Shown piece after piece: positions 21,982 to 30,991 of a stretch of DNA of 64,000 nucleotides. Source of the stretch: Apodospora peruviana (lineage: Eukaryota > Ascomycota > Sordariomycetes > Sordariales > Lasiosphaeriaceae). Positions within the stretch are counted from its first letter, which is position 1, and each line of letters begins with the position of its first letter. The position numbers and the translations under genes were made by a program. The stretch lies in the NCBI GenBank assembly GCA_033439685.1, contig JAUEDM010000002.1, positions 1,488,001 through 1,552,000 on the forward strand, written 5' to 3'. A model generated the notes under the pieces. The model had not been told where the DNA came from, searched no databases, and saw only the letters and a program-made list of their open reading frames with translations.

Positions 21982-24237
21982 TTATTTCGGAGATTCCAAC
22001 CCCGTCCTCTCCAGCGCGCTCTCAAACATCTCCCTACACCGCACTCTACTCCCCAACCGCGCACACAGCAGGAACGCACCGCTCAGCTTGCGATGCAAAC
22101 TATACGTCTCCTCCGGCGGCGGCGCGAGCCGCTCGTGAACCATAACAGGAATCTGCGCCTTGACGCGCTCCGTAATCGTCTGATCCCTAAAGTCGTACAC
22201 CTCGGGCGCGGACCTCAAGAAAGGTTCCGCGAGCGTCATGACGGACGTGATGTGCGCGTCAAGCATCACCTTGCTCTCGTGGCCGGTCAAGTACCCGAGC
22301 TCCTCCGACAGCGACTTGACCATATCGCGATCAGTGCGCGACGCGGCAGCCAGGAGCCGGATGTATTTATCGATAAACTCGTCGGGGTACTCGCGCGAGG
22401 CGCCGAAATCGAGCAGCTCAAGCTTATCCCGACTGGCATTATACAAAAAGTTGGTCCAGTTGGGGTCGGTCTGCATGAACTTGAACTCTGTGATCTCGCG
22501 AAGGCATAACCGCAGAATCTGGGTGCCGATCCAGTCCTTCTGGGCCTGGGTGAAATCCTTGACGCGGGTGACGCCGACGCCGGCCATGAATTCCATCGTC
22601 AGGACCTGCTTGCCGCTTGCTTCGAGGTAGATGGCGGGGACCTCAAAGACGGTGTTCTCTTCACCGCTGGGATCGGGCGCGGAGAGCAGCTCGCGGTAGC
22701 GGCGACCGCACTCGGCTTCGCGCTCGTAGTCGCACTCCCATGCCAGCTCAGTGCGGGCGTTGTCGATGGTCTTGTCGAGGTACAGACCTTTGGGGAGGAG
22801 CTTTGTGGCGGCCAGCAGGACGGATATGTTGTCGAGGTCCGAGTTGATCGAGTCGGCCACGCCGGGAAACTGGATCTTGACGGCCACGCGGGCGCCGGTT
22901 GACTTGAGCGTGGCGCGGTGGACTTGGCCAATCGAGGCCGCAGCGATAGGTTTCTCTTCAAACTCGCCAAACAGGTCGCGCCAGTCCGCGCCGAGATTGC
23001 TCGAGAGCACTCGGTCGCGCTGCCAGGCAGGCATGTAGTCGGCACGGTCCTGCACACGCTGAAGGACTTCCTGCAAGGGCGCCGGCAGCATCTTGGCGTC
23101 CTGGAAGCTCATCATCTGGCCGAGCTTGAGCGCTGCGCCGCGCATGCGTGACAGCTTGGCCACGAGCCGCTCCATGTTGGCCGGGCTCAGCATCATCGAG
23201 CCCTGGCTGCTGCCACCGCCGACCGCGCGGCTGAGGCCCTCCCCGATTGCACCGGCAAACATGCCTGCTGCTAGACCGCCGTAGTTCCACAGTCTACCGA
23301 TGCGTGAGGATGGAACTCTGGACTCGCGTAACTCGTACCGGGGCGCGGATGGTGATACGGTGCCGCCGGTCAAGTCGGCAACGAGATCGGCATCCTCCTT
23401 GGAGATGCTTGTTTCTTTGGCTTGTTCAAAGGTGTCCGGACTCGTAGCCTTGGCCATTGAAGAGCCGCTGACGACGTTGATGTTATCCGTGGTCGGTTCA
23501 ACAGGATTTCGAATACCTTCTCCAACAACGACAGCCTCTCCTGGCAAGTTTGGTTTAATAACATATTGAGCACCTTCCTCGACACTGGCACCTTTACCTG
23601 ACAACTTTTCTTGAACCTTTCTCTGCTCCTGCTCAGTAATCTCCTTCTCCTGCTCTTGTAAGTCCGCAGAAACTTCCCCAAGCGCCTCTAATATCTTCGA
23701 CCCCCTGCTGGTTCTAAAAATATTCAGATCAACTCCTTTTCCTCTAGCAGCAAAAGACGGCCTCGGTGGAGCGCTACCGCCTATATCTCGACTTGGAGGC
23801 TGTCTCCTCGGAGCTACTGCTGCAGCCGCGGCCAAACTGTTCGCATTCGCCCATGGAGCCGGAAGAAATCCCCGTTGGTCTTCTTTTGCTGTTGCTGCTA
23901 TCCTTCCCTTCTCGAAGTGTGGTACCTCCGTAGATGTAGGTTCCGCGGATGAAGCACTGCTGCTGCTACTCCTCGCTTCTTCAATATCCACCACCACAAC
24001 AACAGACTCTTCCGTCGTAAAAACAGCCTGTCCTGCTGCACCAGCTTCGAAATCTGCTGAATCGGGTTGCTGCTGCTGCTGCTGCTGCCTCGTCGCACCA
24101 CCACCACCACCAACAATACTGCTCATCTTGCTGTACCGATCAATCTGCCCGGCGCGCAGGGCAATGTGCCTGGAAGCGACGGACTTGGAGGCGCTGGCCA
24201 CGGCCGCCAGGTCCACGAGTAGGTCGGCAAGTCTCAT
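21982..24237 (-). CDS. COQ8: Mitochondrial atypical kinase/ATPase Coq8 (ADCK/ABC1/UbiB family)
   Basis: Supports assembly of the coenzyme Q biosynthetic complex on the inner mitochondrial membrane. Single exon, 751 aa from the ATG at 24237, chosen because it begins MRLADLLVDLAAVASASKSV, the usual Coq8 leader; another in-frame ATG lies 8 codons upstream. The family hallmarks are all present: KxGQ (ALKLGQMMSFQD, about 371-374), Ala-rich loop AAAS (432-435) replacing the Gly-rich loop, VAVK Lys454, catalytic-loop QTDPNWTNF (Asp591, Asn596) and DFG (610-612). Between leader and kinase lies a long low-complexity insert (about 40-310) with Gly, Gln, Ser and Val runs, so the protein is long for the family. 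Convergent with RRP36. Confidence 0.95.
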   Translation of the reverse strand: MRLADLLVDLAAVASASKSVASRHIALRAGQIDRYSKMSSIVGGGGGATRQQQQQQQPDSADFEAGAAGQAVFTTEESVVVVVDIEEARSSSSSASSAEPTSTEVPHFEKGRIAATAKEDQRGFLPAPWANANSLAAAAAVAPRRQPPSRDIGGSAPPRPSFAARGKGVDLNIFRTSRGSKILEALGEVSADLQEQEKEITEQEQRKVQEKLSGKGASVEEGAQYVIKPNLPGEAVVVGEGIRNPVEPTTDNINVVSGSSMAKATSPDTFEQAKETSISKEDADLVADLTGGTVSPSAPRYELRESRVPSSRIGRLWNYGGLAAGMFAGAIGEGLSRAVGGGSSQGSMMLSPANMERLVAKLSRMRGAALKLGQMMSFQDAKMLPAPLQEVLQRVQDRADYMPAWQRDRVLSSNLGADWRDLFGEFEEKPIAAASIGQVHRATLKSTGARVAVKIQFPGVADSINSDLDNISVLLAATKLLPKGLYLDKTIDNARTELAWECDYEREAECGRRYRELLSAPDPSGEENTVFEVPAIYLEASGKQVLTMEFMAGVGVTRVKDFTQAQKDWIGTQILRLCLREITEFKFMQTDPNWTNFLYNASRDKLELLDFGASREYPDEFIDKYIRLLAAASRTDRDMVKSLSEELGYLTGHESKVMLDAHITSVMTLAEPFLRSAPEVYDFRDQTITERVKAQIPVMVHERLAPPPEETYSLHRKLSGAFLLCARLGSRVRCREMFESALERTGLESPK

Positions 24238-24778
24238 CGCTGCTGTTGATTGCAACAACAAACTACCAGTTTAAATTCGAGAAAGAAGTGCGTTGTTGCT
24301 GCTACCTGATGAAAACCATTTCATCTCATCTCATTTTAATCCGTCCGATCTTGAAATGGGTGGTTCCTACATGTGACATTGGAGGTGTTGGTGTTGACAA
24401 AGATGATGAGCCGCCAAAAAAATCCAATTGCATGGGTGTTCCCCGGCCGTTCGGTTAGCGCAAAATCGGAACCCCCAGCAAGCCACCTCGTTTTTAATTC
24501 CGGGTACGGCGGGGTTGTAGATGCCGGGATGTTGACATCCGTTCCACACGGGCTATCCGATGATCAAGCAACTCCTTGATCGCAAGAAAAGGGGTGTGCA
24601 CCGCCATGTTTATAAGTATGATATAGCACTTCTTCAAATATATGACGTTTTACGTGGCTATCTAGTTAAGGGTATCTTCAAATCAAACGCTTTCCAGTCC
24701 CCGAAAATGCACACCATTCCAGTCTCAATCTCCCCGGATTCCAATAGCGATGTCCTCATTCGCACTTTACAGTGTGGT
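24238..24778. other. Region between COQ8 start and ESS2 stop
   Basis: 541 bp on a tandem minus-strand arrangement: 3' UTR of ESS2 and promoter/5' UTR of COQ8. No gene or strong motif seen. Confidence 0.5.
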
Positions 24779-26188
24779 CTACTTGACCAAATTCCGCAAA
24801 GTCGAGTTCTTTCCCTTAACCGTATTACCACTCCCACCTGCCCTCGGCGTCCTCTCACCACTAAACGGCGAATCCGACGCCTTCCTCCCGGCGCTGTCAA
24901 TCTTCCCCCACAATCTCTGCGCAGCAGGCGTCAGGCCGCCGGAAATTTGCGGACTGCTGGGAAACTTGGGCACCGGCGTCTTCTCTACCTTTCCCGTGAC
25001 ACCCAGCCTTGCTGATGCCCGCCTCGACTGCGAGATCTTGTCGACCATTCGATGATGGAGAGTCTCTCGTCTCCCTTGCTCCTGCAGCTGGAACGGGTTC
25101 GGCGTCGCGTCGCCAGTCCCAAGTTCGATGATTGGCACCTTAACTTTTTTGATAGGTTCAGGCTCTGGCTCCTCGTCGTCGACAAACGCGTATCCGTTCA
25201 CGCGGGGCGTCTCGTCCCCGCCTGCCCCGATACTCGACTCTTGGTCGGCGAGCGGCCGTTTCCCCGCAATCGCGCCTCGGATATCAGAAAGGGAGGGCGA
25301 AGAGGCCCTCGTCGAAGAACGGTCTTGGGCTGTTGGATGCAGCTGCGGCATCCTCGTGTTGGCGTAGACTATCGACTTGGGCGGCGCGCGCGACTCTGCC
25401 TGCGCCCATTCGGCCACAGATTCCACCATCCCGTCCACACCCTCCGGAGGAAACATAAACTCGTTGTTCGGCTTCGACTTCCAGTGGTTCGGCGCCGCCG
25501 GCCGGTCGTCTTTGTCTCTGATCGCCAGCCTGTCCTTTTTGAAGCCGTCGTCCGCTATGCTGCCTCTGGTCAGGGCCAGTTTTGCTTCCACCTCCTTTTG
25601 CTTGAGCTGCATCTTGGACGGCATCTTATTTCCGCTCCACAACCACGCGTACTTTTCCACCTTCTTTTGGTTCTGCTTGTCGAGGAGCTTGTAGAAACTC
25701 TCATTGTCCTCGCTCGTGTATTTTGATTGGAACGAGCCAAGGCTCATATTCGTGTCGATGGCGGCAGCGGCGGCGGCGGCGGTTCTGCTTTCGGTAGTGA
25801 TGGAAGAGACCACCGACATGGGTGTGTCACCGCCATAGCCTACGGGTGTCTGCGCTTGGCTGACAGATTGTGACGACAATCCCGATCCGTTCAGTCGCGT
25901 TCGCCGTCTACCCGATGTCATGACCTGCTCTAGCCGGCGGCTTGCGCTCGCGATCCAGTCCTCATCCTTGGACTCTAGCGCGTCTAAATATTCTCTTTGA
26001 GTCTCGCTCTCTAGCAACCCGGGAAAGAAATCGCGGGCAATGATTTGCGACAGAGCGTCGGTGTAGGCGTCTTCGGCGAGGATTTTCTTTGGTCGTTTGA
26101 TTCGTTTTGCGGGCGGCGGCGGCGGCATCAACTCGCTCTCGACCCTCTTGCGAATGAGGGCTGTTGATTGGGATGTTTCCGACGCCAT
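24779..26188 (-). CDS. ESS2: Splicing factor ESS2/DGCR14 (Bis1) family
   Basis: Nuclear protein of the Es2/DGCR14 family, found with the spliceosomal C complex in animals and known as Bis1 in fission yeast. Single exon, 469 aa; the ATG at 26188 (MASETSQSTALIRKR) is preferred over the in-frame ATG at 26251 because conserved sequence begins there. Family blocks seen: KILAEDAYTDALSQIIARDFFPGL followed by LDALESKDED; the TSEDNESFYKLLDKQN segment; KNNEFMFPPEG-type block (here KPNNEFMFPPEGVDG); and a late NPFQLQEQGRRE...MVDKISQSRR region ending in TPAAQRLWGK. A poly-Ala run and disordered Ser/Arg-rich tail separate the blocks. Divergent from the RING gene. Confidence 0.93.
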   Translation of the reverse strand: MASETSQSTALIRKRVESELMPPPPPAKRIKRPKKILAEDAYTDALSQIIARDFFPGLLESETQREYLDALESKDEDWIASASRRLEQVMTSGRRRTRLNGSGLSSQSVSQAQTPVGYGGDTPMSVVSSITTESRTAAAAAAAIDTNMSLGSFQSKYTSEDNESFYKLLDKQNQKKVEKYAWLWSGNKMPSKMQLKQKEVEAKLALTRGSIADDGFKKDRLAIRDKDDRPAAPNHWKSKPNNEFMFPPEGVDGMVESVAEWAQAESRAPPKSIVYANTRMPQLHPTAQDRSSTRASSPSLSDIRGAIAGKRPLADQESSIGAGGDETPRVNGYAFVDDEEPEPEPIKKVKVPIIELGTGDATPNPFQLQEQGRRETLHHRMVDKISQSRRASARLGVTGKVEKTPVPKFPSSPQISGGLTPAAQRLWGKIDSAGRKASDSPFSGERTPRAGGSGNTVKGKNSTLRNLVK

Positions 26189-26343
26189 GGTGTCGTTGTT
26201 CTGGTAGTCGAGCGCTTTTGTTGCGTGTAGCAGGCGGCAGGAAACTCGCATCGGCGATGTTTGGTTTGGGTTGTTGTCTGACGCCTCCAGACAACAAAGT
26301 CTCGGCGAGTTCTAGGCTCGTGCTCGCCTGTGACTTTGATCCA

Positions 26344-26398
26344 CCTAACTGTGCCACGCCAAGACCCGTGGAAGGTGGGGGTTCCGATCCCCGTTAGG
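26344..26398. other. Potential three-way-junction RNA-like fold
   Basis: Three perfect stems in 55 nt: outer CCTAAC (26344-26349) with GTTAGG (26393-26398); inner CCACG (26354-26358) with CGTGG (26367-26371), 8-nt loop; and GGGG (26378-26381) with CCCC (26389-26392), 7-nt loop TTCCGAT. The last stem abuts the outer stem without a gap, as the T arm abuts the acceptor stem in tRNA, but there is no D arm and no ordinary tRNA sequence. It lies 156-210 bp upstream of the ESS2 ATG, so could be in that 5' UTR on the minus strand, where the same pairing holds. Could be chance. Confidence 0.4.
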
Positions 26399-26535
26399 CT
26401 CTAGCGATCATACAGCACCGAACCCCACTTCGAAGGGATACCTTAAGGCTTACGGAAGAGACTCAAGAAGAGGCATGGTCAATAACAGGTCGGATTAATC
26501 TTCACAAAGGTCACGCTCTCTTCAAGTTGTGGTGT

Positions 26536-26553
26536 CTTATCAATATTGATAAG
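26536..26553. promoter_or_regulatory. Paired inverted GATA palindrome
   Basis: CTTATCAATATTGATAAG is a perfect 18-bp palindrome made of two inverted GATAAG sites. Fungal GATA factors of the AreA/NIT2 type are known to favour paired GATA sites. It is 348 bp upstream of the ESS2 ATG and about 920 bp upstream of the RING-gene ATG. Function is inferred only. Confidence 0.5.
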
Positions 26554-26554
26554 T

Positions 26555-26571
26555 GCTCAGGCTTACTGAGC
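26555..26571. other. Hairpin next to GATA palindrome
   Basis: GCTCAG and CTGAGC form a perfect 6-bp stem around a 5-nt loop, one base after the GATA palindrome. No run of T follows, so it is not a simple terminator. Confidence 0.5.
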
Positions 26572-27470
26572 GTGGTCATTCGGCTCTGAAAGTGGTGTGG
26601 TCGATCTATCATTCGCACAGTTTGCCTTACAGTATGCCCTTTTGGGGGCCTCACACCCGTCCTGGCTATCGCTGCAGTTATGAGACAACACTTACCTCTA
26701 CGGATACGGACAGCCTTGAGCGCTACCTTTTGCGCCTTTCCAACAAATTGGTTGGCCCAGCTGAACTTGAGCTCAGTCGCGCGAACCGGGATTTTCTAAA
26801 GTCCCACATGCCGGAGAGGCCAGGCATCCTAAGGTTGTCATCGGTCCTCCTGATTGGGCCGACACAGCTTCACAAGCCTTTTCACCCAGGCCCGGACCCA
26901 GACCCGCGCCAGCGTGCGTGCGTGCGTGTGTTTCTGTGTGTAAAGTACAAGAACTAAAGGGGTGCAAACTACTGTTCAGTGTACCAGCCGATTAAGTTCC
27001 GTCGGCTCTGGAATCGCACGGTCAATGGGTTTTTCCACAGGGATGGACCAAAGTCTGAACTCATCCCTTCAATTCACTCTTGATGCCTTGATATTTTCCC
27101 GTTTCGACCTGTCCTTTGTTGCCTCGTGTTCCTTGCTATTCACCTACCTCCATCTTGTTGACGTCTCTGTCAGTGTTCTTGTCGAGGTGTGGGAGGAAGT
27201 GAATGACCAATCCTCCCACCTCGGTCTGAATACAACTCGCGGCCCTCTTTTGGTTTGCCCTGCCTGCTACCGGCCTCCCCCCGCCACCACCACCGCGGCC
27301 GCCTCAGCAACAGCAGCCTATAACAAAGTCCTATCGCCAAACCGATCCTGATGTCCAAATCTCCATTTCGACACGTTCAGTTTGTATTAATTGGCTGCCA
27401 AAACACCTTCCATTTCCTCACCTCTCTGTTAAGCCCATATCGTCTTGCCAGCGGACTCTACGACATCGTC

Positions 27471-28247
27471 ATGAGCCTTCTCACTAAGCGAAGGAGCCGC
27501 CACTACGCTGCCGGCACCAGAAGAGCTGGGGCAGCGACGGGCAGCCAGAAGCAAAGGGTCACGACACAGGTGGAGGCTTCATGCCCCATCTGCCAGGAGC
27601 CGATCGGGACCAAAAACCCAGAGGGCATCACCGAGGGTTGGAGCCTGCTGCCCTGTGGGCACAGGTTCGGCAGCTACTGCATCAAGCACTACCTCAACGT
27701 CGTGGCCCACGACCGACCGTCCTGCCCCGTCTGCCGCCAGATCGCCTACCACAAGTGTGGGCACCCCGTCTTGCCCGCGTTGGTCAGATCAGATGGACCG
27801 TCCAAGGTCGACAAGCTGGTGGAATCGGCCGACCTGCTCATCGACGAGATGAAGTTTTCTACTTGCGCATTCTGCAAGAGCCTTGAGCAGCAACAGCAGC
27901 GCGGCGGTAGCAGCAGCGGGCACCTATCGTGGTCGAAGGCAGGGTCAAGGAGAGAGCAGGAGGGCGCGAGGTGGAAGTCGCTCGTTGGATGGCTCCGGAT
28001 TCCTTCCTTTAGTCGCGAGCGACTACTAGCCAGGAGGAGCGGTTTACGCAATAGCACGACGGCATTTCCGGACGGAGGCAGTAGCCCGCCTCCTGTCGCG
28101 GTCTGGCCTGGCCAGCCGCCGGTTCCTGGCCAGCCGCCTGCCCAGGACGTGGGCGGATGGCAGGGACCGTACATCGACCCTTTTCCACGGGCGAGGGACC
28201 CGGAGTGGGAGAAGTGGTGGAATAAGCAGGAGCCTTGCGGGGCGTGA
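27471..28247 (+). CDS. RING-type zinc-finger protein, candidate E3 ubiquitin ligase
   Basis: Single exon, 258 aa from the ATG at 27471 (MSLLTKRRSRHYAAG). The frame is open to an ATG at 27351, but those 40 residues look untranslated. The RING-like core is C38-x2-C41, C62-x-H64, C70, C85-x2-C88 (CPICQEP, LPCGHRFGSYCI, CPVCRQ). The ligand normally found three residues after the His is Gly67 here, while His73 is a possible substitute. Immediately after comes KCGHPVLP (C96, H98) and later CAFC (about 131-134), a layout I associate with small fungal RING proteins. The C-terminus is Pro/Gly-rich and ends in a Trp-rich DPEWEKWWNKQEP segment. No membrane segment. Substrate unknown; ligase activity is inference. 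Confidence 0.75.
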   Translation: MSLLTKRRSRHYAAGTRRAGAATGSQKQRVTTQVEASCPICQEPIGTKNPEGITEGWSLLPCGHRFGSYCIKHYLNVVAHDRPSCPVCRQIAYHKCGHPVLPALVRSDGPSKVDKLVESADLLIDEMKFSTCAFCKSLEQQQQRGGSSSGHLSWSKAGSRREQEGARWKSLVGWLRIPSFSRERLLARRSGLRNSTTAFPDGGSSPPPVAVWPGQPPVPGQPPAQDVGGWQGPYIDPFPRARDPEWEKWWNKQEPCGA

Positions 28248-28843
28248 TGCTTTACAAGTTTGCAGTTTTTTACTTGGCGCGCAGGACGTTATCGCGGATA
28301 GAGGGGCGGGCTTGGAGGGGTCCGGATAGGGCGTTGTGGATTTGGATCACGATCATCATCAATCTTACAGGGAACCTACATGTGCACAATCCTTTCTAGA
28401 TAGATAGATACTCAGCTGCCTAAGCGTATGTACAGCCGAATACTTACGTCGTTATAGACCGTTTATTTTAGGTGAATGAAGCTTAATTGAAGCTTGAACC
28501 GTCAAGGTCCTGGCCGCGATCAACAGCGGAGCATTGGAGGGAAGCTTTGGCGGGGCAGTCCCAGCGGCGGAGCTTGGGCCAAGACAAGCTATCCACAGCG
28601 GGGCAGGCTGAGGAAGATCCCCCACACAAATCCTTCGGGACAGTTGGTTTTCGTGATTCAGCAGGGCAGAGTTTAATTGAAATTTACGCGACGCGACGCG
28701 AAACTGGAAATGACATTATTCCCATGTTGACCACCTAGGTACCTATCAATCCATATCAGAATTTCTGACAAAATCGCAACGGCTTTTCGGGTCCCGGCTT
28801 GTTAAACAACCATGACGAGCAGGTGAAGCTCTACACCACAACA
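28248..28843. promoter_or_regulatory. Region between RING gene and HUS1
   Basis: 596 bp in a tandem plus-strand arrangement. Includes a TAGA tetranucleotide run (28397-28410), a triple ACGCG element (28686-28703) and a TAGGTACCTA palindrome near 28737-28746. Confidence 0.6.
28686..28703 (+). promoter_or_regulatory. Triple ACGCG (MBF/MCB-like) element upstream of HUS1
   Basis: Three head-to-tail ACGCG units followed by AAA, 141-158 bp before the HUS1 ATG. Tandem ACGCG cores are the established binding sites of MBF-type (Mbp1/Res-Swi6) G1/S regulators in yeasts, which control DNA replication and repair genes. The link to HUS1 is inference. Confidence 0.6.
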
Positions 28844-30129
28844 ATGCGGTTCAAGACAGACCTCAAGAACATCCGGACCTTTTCGAGTGAGTGAAGAGCA
28901 ACATCCATAACCCCTGCTTAAATACTCGGTCTAGAGTTTTAGCTAACCCTCATATATGCAGAGCTCACCGCGGCCCTCAACTCGCTCGAGAAGATAGCAT
29001 GGGTACGCCTTGACGATGATACCGTTCGGTTCACTGTCATCCCAGATACGGGCTCCCAAGTTTGGGCGTATGGGTTCCCCTATTCCCTTGGTACTTAGAA
29101 CCCGTTCACTAACCCCACCGAAATAATAGCTCCCTGTCAGTCGACCTGATATTCGACAACTACCACCTTCAATCCGCCGAAGCAAATAACACCATCAACC
29201 TCGAACTCCCCCTAGGCCCTCTGCAACGGGCCCTCAAATCCGCCGCAAACAGCAACCACGCCAACCTGCGCCTGACAAAACGCGATGGCATCCCCATGCT
29301 ATCCATGACGATCCACACCATAACCAAGGAAGCCGCCGGCGGCGGGGGTAGGAGTAGCACCTACGACCCGGACGACCCCTTCGCTGCCGAGACGTCCGAC
29401 ATCTTCCAGCAGGAGAGCCTCGAGTTAACGATGAAGCGCGAGCGCGAAAAGGTCATCACTCAAGACATTCCCGTGCGCGTACTGCACCCGGACACGGTTG
29501 AGACCATCATGCAGCCAAAAGTGCGTGAGCCGGACGTGCACATCCAGCTTCCTCCCTTACTTCAGCTGAAAGCTATATCGGACCGCTTCACGAAACTTGC
29601 TCTCACTGCTGCTGCTTCTGCTTCTGCCGGCAGAAGTGGTGGTGCGGCAAACGCAAACCCTAAATTAGAGCTTTCGGCCAACATGCACGGCTCGTTGCGC
29701 CTGCGGCTGGTGACCGATACGCTGGACATCACGAGCGTGTGGGACGGCCTCGATAACCCGGAGCTGGACCCTAGCCAGCTAGCAGTGCCGCTGGACGAGC
29801 ACCCGAGCACGCGGTTCCGGCTGGCCGGCGCCGACAAGTGGGCGACGGTGCGCGTCGACGGGAAGGATTGGAGCAGAGTGTTGAGCGTGGGCCGGCTCGA
29901 GGGCAGGGTCATTGCGTGCTTTTCGGACGATCATGCGCTGATTCTGTATGTCTATGTGCCGCATTATGATGATGCGAGTGGGGAGGATTGCGTAACGGTG
30001 AGTTTTTTCGTTCCTCACTTGGGAATGATGGTGTCGTGGGACATATATATATATAAGTTGATTGCTGACTGACTGACTGACTGATTTGTACTCTATCTAT
30101 AGTATTATGTTTCATCGTATAGTTCGTAA
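28844..30129 (+). CDS. HUS1: DNA-damage checkpoint clamp subunit Hus1
   Basis: Subunit of the Rad9-Rad1-Hus1 (9-1-1) ring loaded at damaged DNA to activate ATR/Mec1 signalling. Four exons: 28844-28886, 28962-29067, 29130-29997, 30103-30129 (347 aa). It starts MRFKTDLKNIRTFSKLTAAL and shows the PCNA-like pattern: WVRLDDDTVRFTVIPD, SLSVDLIFDNYHLQS, ELPLGPLQRALKSA, LRLTKRDGIPMLSM, DIPVRVLHP, then GRVIACFSDDHALILYVYVPH. The last exon supplies only TYYVSSYSS and the stop, the usual Hus1 ending, which supports the splice; without it translation would run on into intron sequence. A Ser/Ala/Gly loop sits near residues 260-280. Intron 3 contains a (GACT)n run. Tandem with the RING gene, convergent with SEC16. 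Confidence 0.95.
30065..30084 (+). repeat. (GACT)n run in HUS1 intron 3
   Basis: Four to five tandem CTGA/GACT units, 20-40 bp before the acceptor of the last HUS1 intron, near where the branch point should be. Confidence 0.9.
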
Positions 30130-30991
30130 GTAAGTATGGTAAGGCGGGTTGTTGTAAGGCATGTTTACGATACGTTTATGAGGGACGGGAAGATATAGAA
30201 TGGAATGGTTGGTAAAACAAAATAATAATGGTAATGAAAGAGGAAAAGGACTGCTGGCAGGGAGGGATATGTCTCGGAGCTTTTCGTCCGCGATTATTGC
30301 CTGCTGCTGGGGAATTGGAAACCATGGTTGAGTCTCTCATGACATCGACCCAATAGAGATAGTTAGAGAGAAAGGGAAACGAGTACATCGTCAGTGTATC
30401 TAAGAGTATTGTTTTACGTTCTGGGGATTACCTAAATAGTAGACAGAAGATACCCACTGGACGGGACTTGAAACTGGCAGTTTGAGATGGGCTTCTGCCT
30501 AATAAATCCCAAGATAAAGTACTTACTTATAGGCGGGTTATATCTTGATGGTTTTGGAAGGGGGGTTAATTCATTGATCACGAAACGGCACATTTGAGAG
30601 AAAAGAGATTGGCATCTTATATGTGATAGAAACGGAAGAAAAAAGAGAAAAGAACAACCGGTCCGGTAGAAATGGTCAAAGTGTATTACAAGAACGAAGA
30701 GTTATACTACTAGAAACAAACACACAGCGAACCCGTTCTTAACGGTCCTCCCGCCTATAGTTACAAAGTCGTGTGTGCGTGAGTGAAAGAAAACCCCGGA
30801 AGAAAGAAAAAAAAAGGCACCAAAAACGTCCAGCAGCCAGCGCAGCGACCAACCGACCCATCATTTTTGTCCAAATATACCAAAAAGCGCCTCGTCCTCG
30901 TCGTCATCCGTGTTTCAGAAAACGAGCGCGCCTTGGGAACTGAAAAACGCCGAATCTTAATACTCGTCCCTCTCTTACAGTCCACGTATCC
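30130..30991. other. Convergent 3' region between HUS1 and SEC16
   Basis: 862 bp between facing stop codons. A-rich in the second half (runs of AAAGAAAAAAAAAGG type near 30800). No gene is recognised; the plus-strand frame running from 30783 into the SEC16 tail is a shadow. Confidence 0.55.

Larger units (their letters stand above)
26189..27470. promoter_or_regulatory. Divergent intergenic region, ESS2 and RING gene
   Basis: About 1.28 kb with unusually dense local symmetry: a three-stem fold (26344-26398), short palindromes CTTCGAAG (26428-26435) and CCTTAAGG (26441-26448), an 18-bp paired-GATA palindrome (26536-26553) and a 6-bp stem hairpin (26555-26571). The open frame at 26553-26957 has no recognisable domain. 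Positions about 27280-27320 are rich in CCACCACC and CAGCAGC just before the RING gene. Confidence 0.55.

Noticed and set aside
30065..30084. Box D elements of an intronic snoRNA in HUS1 intron 3
   Set aside because: The CTGA words come from a simple GACT repeat and there is no C box (RTGATGA) in the intron.
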